Shown one piece after another: positions 12,901-24,900 of a stretch of 64,000 nt of DNA. The stretch spans positions 305,775 to 369,774 of the forward strand of contig MNCI01023457.1 of NCBI GenBank assembly GCA_015680685.1, read 5' to 3'. Position 1 is the first letter of the stretch. Every line of letters starts with the position of its first letter. This DNA is from Gnetum montanum. Lineage: Eukaryota > Streptophyta > Gnetopsida > Gnetales > Gnetaceae. A model generated the notes under the pieces. It saw only the letters and a program-made list of their open reading frames with translations, made no database searches and was not told where the DNA came from. Position numbers and translations under genes: made by a program.

Positions 12901-15900
12901 CTAGCACGCCACACTAGTTTGCTGTAGTGTCGTTCAAGGAACAAATGTTGCAATGTTTTTGGAGAATGGTTGTTACATAGCACATAACTTGTGTTGATGG
13001 TGATTTTGCGCAAACTTAAGAAATGACAAGTTGGAACCAAGTGTCTTTTCATGATACATGCAAAGACATTAACTTTTTCAGGGTGTCTTCCTTGCCAAAT
13101 GACATGCCATCCATGCACGGTTTGCTATCGATGATTCATTAATTACTTGGGCATACCATGTAGTGAGAAGTTTAACTAGGTTTTCATGTCAAAATAAAGG
13201 CTTCTCCATATCATTGAGTTTGTAGGGAGAGTGCTCCAAAGTTAGTATTTCCTTCTCATTATTTGTATTCACAATGCCTCATTATTACTCATATGACTAA
13301 CAAGGTTATGTTGGTCCATCATGATGCAATCCGCAAATTGTGGTACTCTTAGGCCTCTAGTTGTTTTTGGCTTTGCCGCTTCTAACACATAAGATGAACC
13401 TTGGGACCCCCCTTTTCCTCCTAAGCAGATGAAGTTATGAACAAGACTATTTACTTGATCAATGATCCTCTTTCAGGGTTGACAAACTGAGGTGACATAT
13501 CTTGTGATAGCTACTAAAATACAGGTTGTGAGGAAAATTCTTCTGTTGGTTAAAAATTTGGTAGTCTAGTGATCAATTTGACATTGAATTTTCTAGATAA
13601 ATCCTATCCACATACTAATTCTTTTCCATGTAAAAGTACGGATCCCTAGATAAGTGTCTTGTAGAGTTCCATTGTCAATTCGTAGGAGCCTGTAGATTCT
13701 CCCTCTTATATTGGCTTCTATTTGGATGCAACATGCCTTGGATTTACTCCACTTGATATGCAAGTTTAGTCTCTTCCCCATACAATCCAATTCTTATTTG
13801 ATAGTTGTTGCCTCTGGGACAATTGTTGTAATAGTAATGATGGTATCATTTGCATAGTGATTGACAATGCAGGTGATCCTCTTCATTTGGCGCCCTCCAA
13901 CGCCTTCAAGCCCAAGAATTTAGCTTTATTTGTTGAATGTAAAAGCTCTTGAAAGAGGATGATTTGGTCTTGGATAAATCTCCCTTAACAAAACTAGCAT
14001 GCTATTGGTCAACTAGGGTTCACATTAGTGGATCTAGGTGATGAATGAACACCTTTGTGAAAATCCTAAGCAGTGTGTTACAAACCCCAATTGGTTTATA
14101 GTTTGAAGGTTGCATGGGGTCTCTAACCTTTGGGACGAGAACAATCTTTGAATAGTTTGACTCCTTTCAAAATTGGCCTCATTGAAGCATAAGGTTGAAT
14201 GCATTTGTTAAATTTTCACTAAGAACATCAAAGAACTCTCTAAAGAATTCAACCGGCCATCCATCAAGACTAGGTGCTGTCCGAACCTTCATAGTAAAAA
14301 TGGCTTTAGCAAGCTCAGACTTTGATATTGGTGCTAACAATCTTTGGTTCTCCTAGGGAGTGAGGACTCTTTGAATTGGGACAAAGGTAGGGGAGTAATT
14401 GTCAATGGCATTAACAATCTTATTTGGATCTAAGGTTAAGCTCTCTCCTAATTGAAACTTGTGAATCTACTAGGCATTTTTGTTGGCTTTTGCTACTGCA
14501 AAGAAAAACTTGGTGTTCCTATCCTTGTCCTTTAGCCATTATGTTTGTGAATGCTCCTTCTAGTACATTTTTTTCTTCATGAGAGGGTTTGAATCTCTTG
14601 AAGAATAGCCAGCTCTTTCTCCATTAGATCATGTCCTTCTCTCTACATTGCCTGAATACGACTAAGGTTTTGTAAGCTTTTCTCTTTTAGAAATTTGAAG
14701 GAATACTTATATTGCTTAGGATGTATGTTGATGTTTCTTATAACCTGACTTGGTGCTTGTTTGAGCAACTCCCTAGGATCTTTGTGATCTAGGCTATTTG
14801 CCTGGGCTGCAGCTACAAATTTTCTTAACCATGGTTTTTGCAACCATGTATGCTCAAATCTAAATGTAGTTAATCCCTTCCCCTTCATAGTTTGTGAATG
14901 AATAGAGAGAATAAGGGGCCTATGATCCAAGGCCCTTTGATCATTCAAGGCCCTTCGATCATTCAAGGCCCTTCGATCATTAGTAGATAGGACAAATTGA
15001 AAATGCACAAGAAGGGAGAAACTAACCTAGGCTCTATCAAATGGTACTCAGATTTGCAGGAGACTTCTCCCATTGGAGGAATGGGCAGATGACATTCCAT
15101 GGTACATGCATCATTTTGATTGAAGAGGCTCTTGTTGGGTACCTTGCTCTATTGAATGAAGTGGAGGTTATCCTCCCAACTAGCCAAGCATTGCATGATG
15201 CTAAGCCATTCTTTTAGGGGCCAATCCCCAATCCCAAAACACCTAGTGGCTAGGTGTTGAAATCACATTTGCTAGCCCTTTGACAAATTGCTATTGAGAT
15301 CATTGATTGCTTCTTCGTGCACTTTAGAAATGTCTAGAAATTTCAAGGGATGCGCTTTGCCTTTCTCCATTGCCTTCAGCTAGGTAGAAGGGTGAGCCTC
15401 CTAAATTTTTTTCTTATAGCCTTGGGTTGAAAGAGGAGAGGTTGCCACTATTGCTTGATCATTGCCCTTTGGATGGGTATGTAGGCCTTGCAAGTTTCAC
15501 CTCCCTCTGGACCATGGAGATGAGTCTATGTTAGAAGATAGGCCCTCTTGGATGTTGGGTCTTCCTTCAATGTCTTCTTTGTTGGGACTTGTTGGGAGAG
15601 CGCTCTTGGAGGGGCCTTTGCTCAACCTGCTATGGATTTCAACCATTCTAGGGATATGGTTGAAACTATGAATGATAAACTTTAGTAGATGGAAGTCAAC
15701 TTGCAAAAGGAGCTTGAAGCTAAGTATGTGATTGATTTTGCTAAGGCCATGGAAAATATCAAGTGCCAATTCAAAGCAGAGGACCAAGAGAGGAGAGATA
15801 GGGCCAAGCAACACATCTAGAAGGGGAGCATAGGCACCAGGAGTAGGAACAAGAAGCACGAAGACAATCTCTTCTCCAACAAGCATCCCTGAGAAGCAAG

Positions 15901-18900
15901 CTAGAAGAACAACCTAGAGAACAAATTAGGGAGGATTTGCGTAAAGAGTTTGCTGAGCAAGAGGCATGGGACAATGAAGAGGTGATGAGGCAAGTTAAAG
16001 ATCATCTCAAGTAGGAGGTGGTGGCAGCTCGTCACAACAAGGTGCATGAATCCAATGCCAAGCGCTGGCTTCAAATGGGTAGATGCCCTTATGAGGGGAT
16101 GGGAATCAACATTGATACACCCTAGGAGGATCTATGTAAGTACATTCATCAGAGATTGTGCAGGCTCCACTTGGATGAAGCCAGGTACTTGGGAAAGAAG
16201 ATCCAAGATCACATGGAAGAATAATACAAGAATTTCCAGCAAGTGGCTAGCCTTCTAGCCTCTATGTTTGATAGGGATATTGTGGATAGGGTCCACAGGT
16301 AGGAAAGGTCACAATGCCTTTGCAGGAAATTTCCTTTCTAGTTATAGACATGGTCTTTTTGTTAGGGTTTGTGGTTTTTTGAGTTTTGGGATCAGACTCA
16401 TTGGTCATACCCTCAGGGCCCACTTTTATTGTAGAACAGCTATGTTCTGTTTCTTGCTTGTATGCAATGCTGTACCTGGGGAGTCTTCTCCCTTGATTTT
16501 ATTTTATTTTCTTTGCTGTTTGGGGGGTTTCCCTCATCACTTGTAAATTCGTGCTTTTATTGTATGATATAATTTGCCCAACCTTTTCCTCAAAAAGAAA
16601 AAAAGAAAACCCAGGCTCTATTAATATGGGAGAGAATCGGATTAGGCCCTGTGCACCTATTACTCCAAGTAAATTTACATCCTTCTCTTTCAAGATCTAC
16701 TAGACTAAACTGTGAAATAACAAGAGAATAGTCTCTACTACCTTGCAGCTTTGTATCTACTTCTAGGGATTTCTCCCAATAGTGAAGGTGTTGATTAAAA
16801 TCCCCAACAATGATCCATCATTCATGGTCTTGAACTTTCTTTGCAGCCTTGAGGAGTTCCCTTATTCTTTTAGGGATTCCCTGTGGTCCATAAAAATTCC
16901 TAATCCAAATATTCACTCTAGGCATGAAGAGTGTCTGAAGCTAATCAGACCTAAAAATATGAGTTGCTTGGAGCTGGGTCAAAAACGCCAAGCCTCTCGA
17001 CCTACTGTAAGTATCCACAAAGAAGGTGTCTATCCCTGCCAATGAAGACACTCTCTCTGCATAGCAGGTAGTTTAGTGTCCTGTAAACAAATTATATTAA
17101 AAGTTTCTTGACGAACAATCTCCCTGAAGATATTTCTTTTGTAAGGGGTACCTTGGCCCTTGCAATTCCAAGTGAGGAGCTTCATGGTGTACTAGTAGAT
17201 CACTTTTTGTAGATCTCTTTAAGGGTCCCTTGAATCCCTAGCTCCAAAATCTAGTTGGTTTTCTTGATTCACATCTCCTGGATAGTTGGTCTCCCAACCT
17301 TTTGGGAGTTTGGACAGATTTTGAAACCTGTCTCATTCTTCTCTGCCAAGATTCAGTGCTTACTAGTTCATGTGGTGGATGAACCCCTAATGGGTGTGGC
17401 GCATTTCCCCAAGGGAGGGAGCTTCCCTAAGTCTTTGTGAGTAGGAGAATCTCTTTCTTCTAGAAATTCTTCTTTGTCAGGAAGGTGTGACTGCATGTCC
17501 TTCCCTCTTGGAAAACAATGGGGTTCCACCTTCTCTGTTGCATCAACATTGATCTGGTTTTCAGGAACCCTTTTTCATGCATATTCTTCCCTTCAATAGT
17601 AACCTTTTCTTTATGCATGTCCTCTACCTCAGTAGGAAGAATAGACATATCATGCTCCTCTTGGGAAACTTCTTGAAGAATAGAGAAGTGATTTTCTGAA
17701 GTGTTGGGGCTAGCCTTGGAAGAAGTCCTCTTTGTAGCTATGGGAGAGATCTTAGCCACAACTGCTATTCCACTTTTGGCATGGTTCCTTGGAAGGATGA
17801 CACCTGTTTTCTTGTTATCTTGTTAGGAGTTTGTGGGAAATGGTGACCTTTCCTCCCAAGAACCTGTTGTTGGTAATTTGTTGAAGGCACTATAGTTCTT
17901 TACTTTCCTTCTCTTCTTAATCAGGTCATGTAGTCCTTAGCTTGATGATTCCCTTTTCTACAATACTCACATCCCTGGGAAACCTTAGGAGTAGGGTTCT
18001 TTTGTTTAATAGGGATGTTTTCATGCTCCATGACTAGGGTTTCTAGACGATGGGGGGTCTCTAAGAGTATTTCTTTTAGTAGATCATTGTCCATAATAGA
18101 GTGCCAAATGTAGAAGTGTGCATACCCCATACTGGCCCAAGAGGCCATAAACTTTTTGAAGGAAATGAGTTCTACAAAGAAACCTGTAAGGGTTTGGAGA
18201 AAAGAGTCCATTCAAAAGAGAAAAGAGTCCATTCAAAAGAGAAAAGAGTCCATTCAAAACTCCCAAGGGATTCCCAAAATCTGGACCTAGGTAGGGAACC
18301 GATCAAAAAGTTCTATACCTTGTGAGCTCTTGGACACCAATCTCATAGGGTGAGCTTCCTCACTTCAAAGAACATGGTTCTTGTTGAGGGACCTTCTGCT
18401 GGTTTCCTAGTGATTGGAAGACAAACAACAGGAGTTCTACCAGGAGAATATGAATTTCTACTTCCACAACCTTCTAGGAAGTCATAACCCATCTTTTGAT
18501 CTGCTCAACTGTAGGTCTTGTGCTTGCCAAAACAAACTTTCCAATGAGGCTATATTTTAGGATCTGGAGGCTTTCCTTGGGATGATGATCAGACATTCTG
18601 ATAGAGGGTGCCATTGTGCTGAACCACATTCTAAATGCCTCCAATGGCTGGTTTCCAAGAACCTAGAAAAATCTGCATGCAAGCTCTTCTAGATACCTCG
18701 AGCATCCCTAGCTTCCCTCACGCTTGTATTCTTGGCTGCTTCAAATCCCTCACTCCAATCCTCTGCCCTAAAGCTCCTGTTGTGTCCCCTATGCCTTCGG
18801 TACTGTCCTCAACATCAAGCTTTCACTGCTCAAAAAAACTTGCTCCTCCAGTTTTGTTTGCAGTGTCTTGTCTAGGTCCATCTCCACCTGTGCCTATTGT

Positions 18901-21900
18901 AGTTGCACTTTCACCACCTTCATCCTCGCCTCCCTCTGGGGTCAAAACCTTGCCAAGCTATTTTCCATCATGTTGTTGCTCTCCTATTCATGGTTCTCTT
19001 GCTTGCTACATTGCTTTCGTTCTATTTAGTTTTTATCCTATGTTTAAAGTTTAGTTTGTGTGATTTCAGTTGGTGTATCATTGCTTTTGGCTGTGTTTCT
19101 GAATTTGCAATTAATGCTATAAGATTAGCTATATATTAATGATATATATCTATATTTTAGCCAAGAGGGTCTTTTCCCTTTACAAAAAATCAAATCTTAT
19201 GATCAAATCTTCTTCTTCTTGGTGGATGGATGAGGAAAAGGATTGTGCACGGTGAAAATGTTTTAAGTTGGATGCTAAATTTTTTTGAAATGGAAAACCT
19301 AAAAAAGGATGGTACAACTAATATATACTATGACCATAGATCTCCCCTCACCTCCTCTCTCATATCATGATTGATTTATATTATTGACCATGACTGGGAA
19401 GTTCCCCTTGACAAGCCAAAATCATATACAAAGATTAAAAATTATGTCCATGATTGATCCACTTTAATTGTATAATTTGCAGGCACTTGTTTAATCTACT
19501 CTTTTAGTTCATCAATAAAAATGTGACAACCTTGCTTTACTTTTATATTGCTATAAAACTAACAAAATTTTGTAGTTTCTTGATCTCTTAATTCAAAAAT
19601 TACTTCTGAACCACATTGAGTACTCTGGGATTGACTTTAAGTTTAATAAACTGGCTCCATAGTTTTCTCTCATAACTGAACCAAATGCCTTAGCAAAGTC
19701 AACAAAGTAGATAAAGTGTCTTTCTTTGTTTTCCTTTTGCTGTACAATGTAGTATTTAAGACTAACTGGATGGTTTATTGTAGAATGCTTTTTTGTAAAT
19801 CCTGCGTGTGAGTCTGCATGTAAATTACTTTTTTCTGTCCAACGTCCTAATTTTTCTCCAGAATGCAGCCCAACGATTTGGCAAACAAGTTATTGATGAT
19901 GATCAATTTGTAATTGTTTAAATCTTTTTTTCATTAAAGCATAACAACTCTACAAAACAGTTCTTTTTACACAGAATTTTATCTGTAGCTTGAGGATGCA
20001 AGCCACACGCCTTAATAAACATTGTAGGCTTTTGTATTTTTTTTTTGGGAGAAAAGTCAGGTGTATATTAATCAAAAGGTATTATGTACATCAGAAAGAT
20101 ATCTCCAAAAACAAGGGGGAGGATCTCCCCTCACCCTCAAAAACTATCCCCCCTTTTTTTAATAGGGGGAGGCCCCCTTTCTACAGCCCCACCACAAAAT
20201 TGGGTGGTAAAGTCCACCCTTGGGACCCCAACTTGTTTACCTAGTGTATCCTGAACTCACAAAAACCGCTAGAATAACAAAAGGAAACAAAGAACACAAG
20301 TAACAAAATGCCCAACCAACCCCCCACCCCAAATCACATGCTAAAAATGAAATGACAGCCTAGTGTAGTGACAGTAGCTTTGTTCTTGGCTATGGACTGC
20401 ATTTGGCACCGCTTTGTGGTGCTTAGTGTCAATGAAAACCACCGCTTGTTGGAATTCTTTGAAATTAGCCTCTTTTCGCGCACGCTCCATAGCATTACCC
20501 TCCCCATTTGGATGAAGCTCCATGCTTTGTCACCAGATGTGTCGCCTCAGTGCTACCCAAGGCACGTTGCGCCTAATGTCGAGGATGATGTAAGGGTAGT
20601 GTCCCTCCTGAAGCCACGAATGAGCATTGTTTTCATGTGTCCGATTGATTTGCTGTTGTATTTGCACCTCCTTTTGTGCCTCCTCCTCCCTTTGCTCCTA
20701 CTCCTTTTCTTCTTGGAGCTGGGCCTCCTCTTGTAGCACATCTTGGATCCTTTGTTTGAGCTCATCTTCTAGAGCATGCAGGGCCACCACTTCCGCTAGA
20801 TCATGACGGATCTTCTCTGCCCTAGCCTCCTCCTCATACTGCTGAGTTAGATGTTCCAGGTCCTGCTGGAACTCTTCCTCCCATTGCCTGAGCCGCTTTG
20901 CCCAAAACGTGTGCTCCTTCGGTCACAGCTACTCCAACATCCTTGGCCCAACTTGCTCCCTTGAAACCCCCAAGGCCCCCCCCCTTCCACTCCCCCTGGC
21001 TCCAGCCCTTGCTTAGATTGAGCCACCAAAGGCACCTCTTCCTATTGTTCTTGGGGGTGTGACAGCTCCCCCTTCTCAGTACCCCCCAAAACCTCCCAAT
21101 CAGGTCTCCCCTCCAAAGATTCCTCATCTAACCCACTTGAATTTGTAGAAATGTCCACCACCAAAGGTGGAACACTTTGCATCTTGTGTCGCTTGTACAC
21201 CATCCTAATGATTGGAGCCCTTAGAGGCTCAAGGGGACCTCTCGGCGGTGCCCCTTCTTGTGTCACTTGCCAAAGGGCCAGGATAAGCCCTGAATTCGTC
21301 CCCCCCCCCCCCTTCGACGCAGAACCCCCAAAAAGTAACAAGGAAAGTTGAAACTGAAATGCACTCCTAGCAACTCCCATGCATTGCTGTAATGAACAAA
21401 GAACCGATCCACAAGGACCGTCGCGTCTTGCCAGAGGGGGTTTAACGTTGACTTAGGCACTTGCCCACTACTAGTCTTGGGCACTGGCCCCGAGAAAATT
21501 TCCAGCACATCTTGGAGCCCCCTCTCCCTCAGAGGAACCTCCTCCCTTTAGCTGGCAGTTGCAGGTACCAAGCAATGGCAGCTTTTGTAATTTCAATCCT
21601 TACCCTCGAAACAACGTAATATCCTCGAGCCAATTCGTGAAGAACAACCTATCATCCAAGTTAGGATCCCCACGGAGCAACTCCAACACATCCACCCAAC
21701 CAACGTAGGCCACCAAATGCCAAAGTACAAGATTTGCCCTATACTTCACACAAGATGGCCTTTACATTCGAGTCACCCCCATCGCAATATGTGCCTCCCT
21801 CCAAAGTCGAGAACCTTCGGCTGCAACTTGCATCAGAATTGGCGGAGCAATCCCATGAAAAATTTGGTGATTCCATGTTCGCCACAGTTGCCATAGTATA

Positions 21901-24900
21901 GTCGCTGCACACGAGTCCCTGTCTAGCATTACCGGTAGTGGAATTTGTGTAGCCGTCGACACCCTCACCAAATAAGCACATTCCCACACAAAATGTGCCA
22001 TTGTCTCCTCTCCCAACATACACAGTGGACACGTGGCAGCCACTCTCATCCCCCACCACTGCAAAACTTGTTGCATGGGGATGGCTGCATGGCCAACCAA
22101 CCACAGGGATGATTTAATTTTTTTGGGGAGTTGGCCTTGCCATAATTGGTGCCACTGCCCAACTACAGGGTATTTATGTTTAATGATTTGTGCTGGCTGC
22201 ACATTAAGAAGCCCCAACGACAACATCCATTGCGCATGCGAAACTAATGCATGCCGAATATTTGAATCATGGTGGGATGCTTCCCACTGCCGGTATTTAT
22301 GACACATAATTTGAACCCATTGGGCTAGATACTGACATTGGTCATACAGCCGTCGAAGTAACCCTTGAAGAACCATAGCAATCACATCTATGAAACAGAG
22401 CAGGCCAAGTCCTCTCGTAGACTTTGGTCTAGCTAGAACATCGCAAGCAGCAAGATGCAGCCGGCGACCCCCTTTTTCCCTGGACCACATAAAGGTCTGA
22501 ATCAGCCGGTCAATTTTCTCTATAATCTCAGCCAAAGGGGAGGTGGTTGATGTCGTGAATCAAGCCATATCGAAAGAACCAATAGCCAATTGCAAATGCC
22601 TTGCATGTGAGAGAAACTAAGTTGTTTAGTGACTAACTCTCTCTTGCATCCTCCAAATTAGGCCTCCCCAAACTTGCCACCTATGCCAATCATAGAGAGG
22701 GATTGCAAGATAAGTGTCTTCCTTTGACGTCGGTAACACCCCCAACAACTGTCCTATCCTCCCCCACACTACCAGCTCCACATTGAGTAGATGCATCATA
22801 GATTTGCCCTGGTTAACCTCTAGTCCCACTTTCTTGACCATTTTCTAAAGAGCTTGATTAATAGCCAGCACCTGAGGAACAACTACTTGAGAGAAAAGAA
22901 AAGTATCGTCGGCGTAATGTTCCACCAGGCAATTCACACCCTTGACCTCCAAGCCTCTAACCCCTTCCATCAGGCAATACATACACATTGCATCCAGAAC
23001 TAGAATGAATAGGTAAGGCGACAGGGGGTCCCTGTGTGTTAACCCTATACCCGGGGAGTGAACTTTCAAAGCCTCCCCTCGATATCTAGAGAAAAGGCTT
23101 TTGGCTGTTGAATGTGTGGGCATAATTCCACAAAATGTGGATGAAAGCCTTTATGCAACATGATTTCCTGGCGAGCACTCTAGGAAATTGTGTCATAAGC
23201 TTTAGTGATATCCAATTTCAAACACATACTTGGAAATTTGGTCATGTGAAGCAAGTGCATCACCTCTTGCACCATGATAATTTGGTCCTATATATATCTC
23301 CCCTTGACAAAACCTACCTGTTGTTCCCCTACCATTCAGTGCATCAGAGGCATCAGCCGAGCCACCAACATCTTCATGAACAGCCTAAGCAGCGTATTAT
23401 AGACCCCAACAGGTCTAAAATGCGCAAGGGACAAAGGATTAGTCTTTTTTTGGAATAAGCACTAGTTGAGAGCAGTTAATCTCCCTCCAAACCTGCCCCC
23501 AAAACAACATTGCGTTAAAAGCATCTAAAATATTCACCCCCAACACATCAAAGAAAGTTTGGAAAAACTCTATAGGCCATCCATCAGGGCCAAGTGCCCT
23601 CCTCTCTTTCATAGAAACCAGTGCCTCTCCTAGCTTAGTTCAGCTAAAAGGTGCTAGTAGCTGCTGATTATCCTCCTCCCCTAACACCCGTGCAATATCA
23701 ATGGAGAGAGGCTTCGTCTCCTTCTTTTGCTAGATCTTAGACCAATGGTTCAGTAGGGCCTGGGCGACCTCACGTTTCCCCATCACAGTGACCTTTGCAA
23801 TGGTTAAACTAGGTACCTATTTGGACATACAAGTAGAATGAACCGTAGCAAAAAAGAAGTGTGTATTTTGATCCCCCTCCCAGAGCCATTGTGCCTGGCC
23901 TCTCTACCTCCAATACACTTTCTCCTCCTTATCCAACACTTAAAGCTCTTTTAGCACCACTCCTTCATCCTCTTCCTGAGCTTGACCCATCTCTTGTGCC
24001 CTTTGAATATTCTCCAAATGCCTCAACAACTGACCTTGATAGTACCTAAAGGTGTACTTGTTGTCCGACTTGATCCCCTGAATATGTTGTTTCAGCCGTG
24101 TTAAGCCTTGCTTGGGAAATTCCCTAGGATCATCATGTGAAGGGTAGGCCCCCCAAATCTCCTCAACCAACGGTCTTAGCAACAGTTTCGTTAGCCAAAA
24201 CTGTTCAAATCTAAATGGCTGGGGCCCCCCATCTTTTGGGGGACCCAACAAACATAAGAGAGGCCTATGATTCAAAGCAACCCATTCTTTCCCAAGGACA
24301 ATCACCCTTGTCTCTAAGTAGTACCGACCTCATCTAAATCTTGTCAATTTTTGTCATGATTCTGTCATGACCTTTCCGCTGATTGCACCATGTGAAATTA
24401 CATCCCCTGATTTTCACATCCACCAACCCATGGGAAATTAGAAAATCCTGAAATTGTTGAGCCTCGAGAGGCTCTGAAGCACCCCCTCAGACTTCTCCTA
24501 CTCATACAACCTTTGGTTAAGGTCACCAACTAGTATCCAATTCGTCTAGTCTACAATCAGGGGCCCAATTCGTTCCAATTGCTGAGCCCCATAGAAATTC
24601 ATAATACAGAGTCCTTTTTGAGGAAGATGGATGTTGATACTCCACATGGAATTATCAACCACCATGAAAGGCCATTTTGACAGGGATGCTAACACCCCAA
24701 CCCTCCCCCGACAAGGCACAAAATTAGAATGCTACCTATGCTAGTGTAACCAACCGAGTTGCTGCTGCTGAAGCTTAGTCTCTTGTAGACACACCACATC
24801 ATAGCGCTCTTTAGCCACCATGTCCTTTAGGGTATGGTGTTTGTAGGGGGTACCCTGTCCCTTGTAGTTCCACGAGAGAATCCTCATGGTCAGCCTGAAG

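Larger units (their letters stand above)
12260..19060 (-). mobile_element. L1-like LINE, copy 2, 3'-truncated, with nested insertion
   Basis: A minus-strand element whose right (5') boundary near 19.06 kb is approximate. From the right: ORF1 with a degenerate zinc knuckle (about 17.93-17.98 kb), the FSILQ peptide at about 17.68 kb, and ORF2 starting at 17185 (MKLLTWNCKGQGTPYK). The endonuclease block CKFTWSNR (about 16.65-16.69 kb) is followed, across the nested copy at 15038-16607, by ALDHRPLIL (about 14.92 kb), then RT block SLDGWPVEFF (about 14.26 kb), HYANDT (about 13.85 kb), zf-RVT IWQGRHPEKVNVF (about 13.1 kb) and the C-terminal extension (about 12.5 kb). The coiled coil and poly(A) end are absent. 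Many stops. Confidence 0.88.
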
